In this document: positions 54,909 through 54,984 of the stretch, piece after piece
Numbering within the stretch: the first letter of the stretch is position 1
How the letters are laid out: every line of letters starts with the position of its first letter
Source of the DNA: an uncultured Clostridia bacterium
GTDB taxonomy: Bacteria; Bacillota; Clostridia; Oscillospirales; Acutalibacteraceae
Assembly: GCA_947632045.1 (NCBI GenBank)
Contig: CANRNQ010000016.1
Span: 1 to 54,984 of the forward strand
Direction of reading: 5' to 3'
DNA: 54,984 nt
Notes under the pieces: model-generated
Databases searched by the model: none
What the model was told of the DNA's origin: nothing
Seen by the model: the letters and a program-made list of their open reading frames with translations, nothing else
Made by a program: the position numbers and the translations under genes

Positions 54909-54984
54909 TGGAGCGGATGACGAGGCTCGAACTCGCTACCTCCACCTTGGCAAGGTGGCGCTCTACCAGATGAGCTACATCCGC
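54909..54984 (-). tRNA. tRNA-Gly (GCC), copy 2
   Basis: Same sequence as copy 1, ending exactly at the window edge. All 76 bases including CCA are present. Confidence 0.93.

Overview
The window is from a spore-forming Gram-positive anaerobe of the class Clostridia, most likely a Ruminococcaceae/Oscillospirales gut bacterium. The evidence is a SpoIIID regulator, an Ile-specific T-box leader, a type I dockerin, BspA-like and internalin-like surface proteins, and an ECF-type vitamin transporter. I cannot name a species. The first half is a prophage and the second half is host chromosome.

Prophage (about 560 to 28,650, nearly all on the minus strand, early to late from high to low coordinates). 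This is a Mu-like transposable phage with siphovirus morphogenesis genes. A LexA-like repressor faces an early operon across a control region with a consensus promoter and two matching operators. The early operon carries two near-duplicate HTH proteins, several small unknown genes, a PP-loop/PAPS-reductase-like enzyme, a MuA-type DDE transposase, a MuB-type ATPase, a GemA-like protein and a Mor/C-type activator. A middle block carries Mu gp25/gp26/gp27-like genes and a NusG paralogue. A hairpin-rich leader and terminator then precede the late operon: terminase, portal, head proteins, scaffold, capsid, connectors, tail tube, a tail chaperone with a -1 frameshift, tape measure, Dit and a tail protein. 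The last tail gene is cut short beside a 61-bp inverted repeat, and no lysis or receptor-binding genes follow, so the prophage looks truncated. Accessory features include a moron with its own promoter and terminator, a plus-strand small gene divergent from the transposase, and three arrays of TTTAAA boxes spaced at about one helical turn.

Host, 28.8 to 45.4 kb. This stretch holds a PfkB sugar kinase, a small conserved protein, and a 1.1-kb non-coding stretch with three tandem copies of a promoter, structured leader and terminator. The last copy drives a mosaic leucine-rich-repeat surface protein. An Rrf2 regulator, two MATE transporters, T-box-controlled ileS, a BlaR1/BlaI-type sensor system with two BlaI paralogues and a small secreted protein, spoIIID and a phosphopantetheinyl transferase follow. 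Two copies of a GC-rich multi-hairpin repeat lie in intergenic gaps.

Host, 45.4 to 52.3 kb. A cobalamin riboswitch with an intrinsic terminator controls six genes. The first three encode exported proteins built from the two folds that form animal transcobalamin and intrinsic factor: a DUF4430 domain fused to a dockerin, a membrane-anchored alpha/alpha-barrel protein, and a DUF4430 lipoprotein. The last three are a full ECF transporter (T subunit, fused double ATPase, CbrT-like S subunit). I read this as a surface vitamin B12 capture and import system, and it is the most interesting feature here.

The window ends with a small XRE regulator, an AAC(6')-like acetyltransferase, a C39-like lipoprotein peptidase and a cluster of six tRNA genes (Ala, Gly, Asp, Val, Cys, Gly) on the minus strand, all with encoded CCA ends.
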